Shown here piece by piece: positions 27,203 to 33,671 of a DNA stretch of 33,671 nucleotides (the first letter of the stretch is position 1; each line of letters opens with the position of its first letter). The position numbers and the translations under genes are program-made. The DNA lies in NCBI GenBank assembly GCA_945923475.1, contig CAMELE010000024.1, positions 1 through 33,671 on the forward strand. The letters are read 5' to 3'. Origin of the DNA: an uncultured Mollicutes bacterium. Its GTDB lineage: Bacteria; Bacillota_I; Bacilli_A; Acholeplasmatales; Anaeroplasmataceae. The notes beneath the pieces were generated by a model that did not search any database, had not been told where the DNA came from, and saw nothing but the letters and a program-made list of their open reading frames with translations.

Positions 27203-28446
27203 TGAAGGTTTTAGTTATTGGTGCTGGTGGTAGATGTCACGCTATTATCCATGCGCTTAGTAAATCAAAAAAAGTTACAAAAATATATAGTGCGCCAGGA
27301 AATGCAGGAATTGCAGCCTTGGCGACTACTTTAAATATTAAGGAAACAGAAGTAGACAAGCTTTTAGAATTTGCTGTTACAAATAAAATTGATTTAACAG
27401 TTGTTGGTCCAGAGGCTGCTTTAGAAAAAGGAATAGTTGATGCCTTCCAAGCTAAAGGATTAAAGATTTTTGGTCCAACAAAAGCTGCAGCCAAAATAGA
27501 AACAAGTAAGGCTTATGCTAAATACATTATGGATAAATATAATATTCCAACAGCTTCATATAAAACTTTTTCAAATTATGAAGAAGCAGTTGAATATGTT
27601 AAAAATGTTCCATATCCAACAGTATTAAAGTATGATGGACTTGCGGCTGGAAAAGGTGTAGTAATTGCCCAAAACTATGAAGAAGCAAAATCAACTTTAT
27701 ACGATATGCTTGTTGATGCTGAATTTGGTACATCTTCAGTTGTTATTGAAGATTACCTAACAGGCCCTGAATTTTCATTTATGTGCTTTGTAGATAATGA
27801 GAATGTGTATCCTATGCAGGTATCTCAAGACCATAAAAGAGCATATGATAATGATTTAGGTCCAAATACTGGGGGAATGGGTGCATATAGTGAGGTGCCA
27901 ATTATCACTGATTTAGATAAAGCGTATGCTTTAGAACATATTATGAAGCCAACAGCTTTAGGGCTTGTTAAGGAAGGGTGTCCTTTTAAAGGTGTTCTTT
28001 ATGGTGGATTAATGAAAACTCCAAATGGTATTAAGGTAATTGAATTTAACGCTAGATTTGGAGATCCTGAAACAGAAGTTGTTCTTCCTAAGTTAAAAAG
28101 TGATATATATGATGTTTTTTGTGATATAATAGATGGAAATAAGGTCAATTTAGAGTGGGACACAGATTTTTATCTAGGAATAGTAATGGCTAGCAAGGGC
28201 TATCCTAAAGAATATCAAAAGGGTTATGTAATTAAAAACCTAGAAAGTGTCAATGCCTTAGTATATCATATGGGTACTGCATTTAACAGTAACACTGAAT
28301 ATGTGACTAATGGTGGACGTGTCTTAATGGTAGTTGGTCATGGAGCATCCTTGAATGCTGCTAAGGAAATGGCAATGAATGCTGTTAAGCAAATTGACTG
28401 TGAAAATTTATTTTACAGAAGTGACATCGGTCATTGGTCACTATAA
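27202..28446 (+). CDS. purD: Phosphoribosylamine-glycine ligase
   Basis: PurD is an ATP-grasp ligase that joins phosphoribosylamine and glycine to form GAR. The 414-residue product starts MKVLVIGAGGRCHAI, where most family members have GGREH; the Glu is Cys here. The rest is orthodox: PGNAGIAALA, VVGPEAALEKGIVDAF, FGPTKAAAKIETSKAYAK, LKYDGLAAGKGVVIA and EFNARFGDPETEVVLP. The ATG at 27202 overlaps the purH TAA and has no visible Shine-Dalgarno, so it probably depends on ribosomes finishing purH. An in-frame upstream ATG at 27163 lies within purH and would only add non-homologous residues. Confidence 0.96.
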   Translation: MKVLVIGAGGRCHAIIHALSKSKKVTKIYSAPGNAGIAALATTLNIKETEVDKLLEFAVTNKIDLTVVGPEAALEKGIVDAFQAKGLKIFGPTKAAAKIETSKAYAKYIMDKYNIPTASYKTFSNYEEAVEYVKNVPYPTVLKYDGLAAGKGVVIAQNYEEAKSTLYDMLVDAEFGTSSVVIEDYLTGPEFSFMCFVDNENVYPMQVSQDHKRAYDNDLGPNTGGMGAYSEVPIITDLDKAYALEHIMKPTALGLVKEGCPFKGVLYGGLMKTPNGIKVIEFNARFGDPETEVVLPKLKSDIYDVFCDIIDGNKVNLEWDTDFYLGIVMASKGYPKEYQKGYVIKNLESVNALVYHMGTAFNSNTEYVTNGGRVLMVVGHGASLNAAKEMAMNAVKQIDCENLFYRSDIGHWSL

Positions 28447-28457
28447 GGAGGAATATT

Positions 28458-29315
28458 ATGGCAAGTATTATAAGTGGTAAAGAGTTATCAAAAAATATTA
28501 AGGATAAACTAAAGGAAGAAATTATTTATTACAAGAGAGTGTATAAAAGATTACCGCAGCTTGTCGTAATTTTAGTAGGAGATGATCCTGCATCTGAGTC
28601 TTATGTAAAAGGCAAAGAAAAGGCTTCTTTAGAAATTGGTATGTTAAATAAAACTATTGTATTACCAAAGGATATTTCTGAAGAAAAGCTTTTAAATCAA
28701 ATAGATATTTTAAACAATGATGATACGGTAGATGGTATTTTAGTTCAATTACCATTACCTAAGCATATCAATAAAGATCACGTGTTAGATAGGATTAACC
28801 CATCAAAGGATGTAGATGGTTTTCACTATGCAAATGTTGCAAGCCTATGGCAAAGAAGAAAGGGAATGATTCCTTGTACACCAAGAGGAATTATTACGCT
28901 TTTAGAATCAGCAAATATAAATATAGCAGGTAAGCATGCAGTAGTAATGGGAAGGTCTTCATTAGTTGGACTTCCAGTTTATAAGCTACTTCTTGATAAG
29001 GATGCAACAGTAACTATTGTTCATTCGAAAACCGAAAATATGAAGGAAATAACTAAGCAAGCGGATATTTTAATAGTTGCAGTTGGTAAGCCAAAGCTTG
29101 TTACAGGCGATTATATTAAAGAAGGAGCTGTCGTTATTGATGTAGGTGTTAATCGTGATCCTCAAACAAAAAAATTATGTGGCGATTGTGATTTTGAATC
29201 ATGCGAGCCAAAGGCATCATACATTACCAAAGTTCCTGGTGGTGTAGGTCCTATGACTATCTGCTGCTTGATGCAAAATACAATTGAGGCTTATTTGAAT
29301 CATATGGAGGAATAA
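28458..29315 (+). CDS. folD: Methylene-THF dehydrogenase / cyclohydrolase
   Basis: FolD interconverts 5,10-methylene- and 10-formyltetrahydrofolate, the donor for PurN and PurH. The 285-residue product shows VGDDPASESYVKGKEKAS (40-57), with Tyr49 and catalytic Lys53, VQLPLPKHI, PSKDVDGFH, GRSSLVGLPVYKLL in the NADP-binding domain, and the C-terminal PGGVGPMTI. The ATG at 28458, behind AAGGAGG, is chosen over an in-frame ATG 24 bases upstream that lies in the purD 3' end. Its place inside the operon ties one-carbon supply to purine demand, so guanine would presumably repress it too. Confidence 0.97.
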   Translation: MASIISGKELSKNIKDKLKEEIIYYKRVYKRLPQLVVILVGDDPASESYVKGKEKASLEIGMLNKTIVLPKDISEEKLLNQIDILNNDDTVDGILVQLPLPKHINKDHVLDRINPSKDVDGFHYANVASLWQRRKGMIPCTPRGIITLLESANINIAGKHAVVMGRSSLVGLPVYKLLLDKDATVTIVHSKTENMKEITKQADILIVAVGKPKLVTGDYIKEGAVVIDVGVNRDPQTKKLCGDCDFESCEPKASYITKVPGGVGPMTICCLMQNTIEAYLNHMEE

Positions 29316-29317
29316 AA

Positions 29318-32082
<2,765 letters not shown>

Positions 32083-32090
32083 GAGTTTAT

Positions 32091-33620
32091 ATGAGTGATA
32101 AAATAATAGTATTAGATTTTGGTTCACAATATAATCAATTAATCGCAAGACGTATAAGAGAAATGGGCGTTTATAGCGCCCTATTACCTCATACAACTTC
32201 TGCGGAAGAAATCAAAAAAATGGAAGGCGTTAAGGGTATTGTATTTTCTGGTGGACCTAAATCAGTATATGATAAAGACGCATTTAAATGCGATAAAGAA
32301 ATATTCAATTTAGGATTACCTATTTTAGGTATTTGTTACGGAATGCAGCTTTGTGCTTACACATTTGGTGGTCAAATTTCAGCTAGTAGCACTAAAGAAT
32401 ACGGAAGAATGGAAATTGAGGTAGATAATACTTCTTTACTATTTAAGGATTTAAGTCAAAAGGAAGAAGTATGGATGAGTCATGGTGACCATGTAAGTCA
32501 ATTACCAGAAGGATTCAAGCTTTTAGCTAAAACATCTAACAATTTGGTAGCTTCCATTGCGTGTGAAGCAAAAAAGATTTACTGTGTACAATTCCATCCA
32601 GAAGTAAGACATACTGTAAACGGAAATAAGATGATTTCTAATTTCGTATTTGAAATTTGTAAAGCCCAAAGCAATTGGTCAATGAAAAATTACTTAGACA
32701 TGCAAATTGAAGAAATTAGAAAAACTGTTGGCGATAAGAAGGTACTTTGTGGACTTTCTGGTGGTGTTGACTCTACAGTAGTTGCCGTACTTTTACATAA
32801 GGCTATTGGTAAGCAATTAACATGTATGTTTATAGATCATGGATTGCTTAGACAAAATGAAGCAGCTGAGGTTATGGCTGCATGTTCTAAGTTTGATATG
32901 AATGTAATTAAAATTGATGCTAAAGATAGATTCTTATCTAAGCTTGCAGGTGTTTCTGAACCTGAAAAGAAAAGAAAAATCATTGGTAATGAATTCGTAT
33001 ATTGCTTCGACGAGGAATCTAAGAAGCTTGGTGAATTTGACTTCTTAGCCCAAGGAACACTATATACAGACGTTATCGAATCAGGTACAGCTACAGCTCA
33101 AACAATCAAGTCACACCATAATGTTGGCGGACTTCCTAAAGATATGAAATTTAAGCTAATCGAACCTCTTAACGTTTTATTTAAGGATGAGGTTAGAGCT
33201 TTAGGTCTTGAGATGGGATTACCATATGAAATCGTATGGCGTCAACCATTCCCAGGTCCAGGTCTTGCAATCAGAATTATCGGAGATATTACAGAAGAAA
33301 AGCTTGAAATCGTTCGTAAGAGTGATGCGATCCTTCGTGAAGAAATTGCAAGAGCAGGTCTTCAGAAGGATATTTGGCAATATTTTACAGCTCTTACTAA
33401 TATGAGAAGTGTTGGTGTAATGGGTGATGGAAGAACATATAATTATGCTATAGCTATTAGAGCAGTTACATCTATCGATGGAATGACAGCTGACTGGGCT
33501 CGTATTCCTTATGATGTTCTTGATATCATTTCAAGAAGAATTGTAAATGAAGTTCAAGGTGTTAACCGTGTACTACTTGATTGTACATCTAAACCACCTG
33601 CAACAATTGAGTTTGAATAA
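32091..33620 (+). CDS. guaA: GMP synthase (glutamine-hydrolysing)
   Basis: GuaA aminates XMP to GMP using ATP and glutamine. The 509-residue product has an N-terminal class I glutaminase domain, with [16 protein letters not shown], Cys82 in GICYGMQ and QFHPEV, then the ATP-pyrophosphatase domain with the PP-loop [10 protein letters not shown] (221-230). The C-terminal dimerisation region contains [13 protein letters not shown] and ends KPPATIEFE, the standard family terminus, so the gene is complete. AGGAG precedes the ATG. It appears to be the last gene of the operon. Its product, GMP, feeds the guanine pool sensed by the leader, closing the loop. Confidence 0.98.
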   Translation: MSDKIIVLDFGSQYNQLIARRIREMGVYSALLPHTTSAEEIKKMEGVKGIVFSGGPKSVYDKDAFKCDKEIFNLGLPILGICYGMQLCAYTFGGQISASSTKEYGRMEIEVDNTSLLFKDLSQKEEVWMSHGDHVSQLPEGFKLLAKTSNNLVASIACEAKKIYCVQFHPEVRHTVNGNKMISNFVFEICKAQSNWSMKNYLDMQIEEIRKTVGDKKVLCGLSGGVDSTVVAVLLHKAIGKQLTCMFIDHGLLRQNEAAEVMAACSKFDMNVIKIDAKDRFLSKLAGVSEPEKKRKIIGNEFVYCFDEESKKLGEFDFLAQGTLYTDVIESGTATAQTIKSHHNVGGLPKDMKFKLIEPLNVLFKDEVRALGLEMGLPYEIVWRQPFPGPGLAIRIIGDITEEKLEIVRKSDAILREEIARAGLQKDIWQYFTALTNMRSVGVMGDGRTYNYAIAIRAVTSIDGMTADWARIPYDVLDIISRRIVNEVQGVNRVLLDCTSKPPATIEFE

Positions 33621-33628
33621 AATATATC

Positions 33629-33653
33629 AGCTAAATCCTAATGGATTACAGCT
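33629..33653 (+). other. Hairpin after guaA near window end
   Basis: AGCT-A-AATCC (33629-33638) pairs with GGATT-AC-AGCT (33643-33653) around the loop TAAT. No T-tract follows in the 18 bases left in the window, so it is not a proven terminator. It may be the operon end structure or part of a larger element continuing beyond the edge. Confidence 0.35.
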
Positions 33654-33671
33654 AATTGGTGATTGATAACA

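Overview
The window comes from an AT-rich, endospore-forming member of the Bacillota using the standard bacterial code: TGA ends yabG and purM, and tryptophan is written TGG. Sporulation and germination genes (cwlJ, gerQ, yabG, spoVT) sit among conserved housekeeping genes in an order that is a compacted form of the Bacillus subtilis rnmV-ksgA-yabG-ispE-prs-pth-mfd-spoVT region. A low-GC Bacilli or Erysipelotrichia/Turicibacter-type lineage is plausible, but the exact taxon cannot be read from the sequence. No transposon, prophage, CRISPR array, tRNA or rRNA was seen; this is core chromosome.

Layout. Bases 1-1240 (minus strand) hold cwlJ-gerQ, a spore-cortex-lytic pair with a candidate mother-cell promoter, followed by a HIT-family hydrolase cut by the window edge. 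Bases 1459-2247 encode a six-helix membrane protein closed by a clear terminator. Bases 2359-6647 form a run of HD-domain phosphohydrolase, rnmV, rsmA, yabG and ispE. Bases 6752-12918 start with a good sigma-A promoter and carry prs, pth, a PAP2 phosphatase, mfd and spoVT, ending in a strong terminator. Bases 13141-16288 carry an FAD-dependent dehydrogenase, purA and a DUF523 gene behind another promoter.

Bases 16309-33620 are a 13-gene purine operon: purE-K-L-C-F-M-N-H-D, folD, purB, guaB, guaA. Together with prs and purA, the window encodes every step from ribose 5-phosphate to both AMP and GMP, plus FolD, which supplies the one-carbon donor used by PurN and PurH. PurL is the long single-chain form with its own glutaminase domain, so no purS or purQ is needed.

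The most interesting region is the ~305-nt purE leader. It holds a guanine-class riboswitch aptamer, a first terminator hairpin, a second hairpin that presents a Shine-Dalgarno sequence in its loop and a start codon in its stem, a candidate 24-codon leader peptide from that start, and a second strong terminator whose 5' arm contains the peptide's stop codon. One CTTAC segment can pair with three different GTAAG copies: in the aptamer P2 strand, in the loop of terminator 1, and in the leader-start hairpin. This suggests, but does not prove, a relay in which guanine binding controls translation of a leader peptide, which then controls termination ahead of purE.
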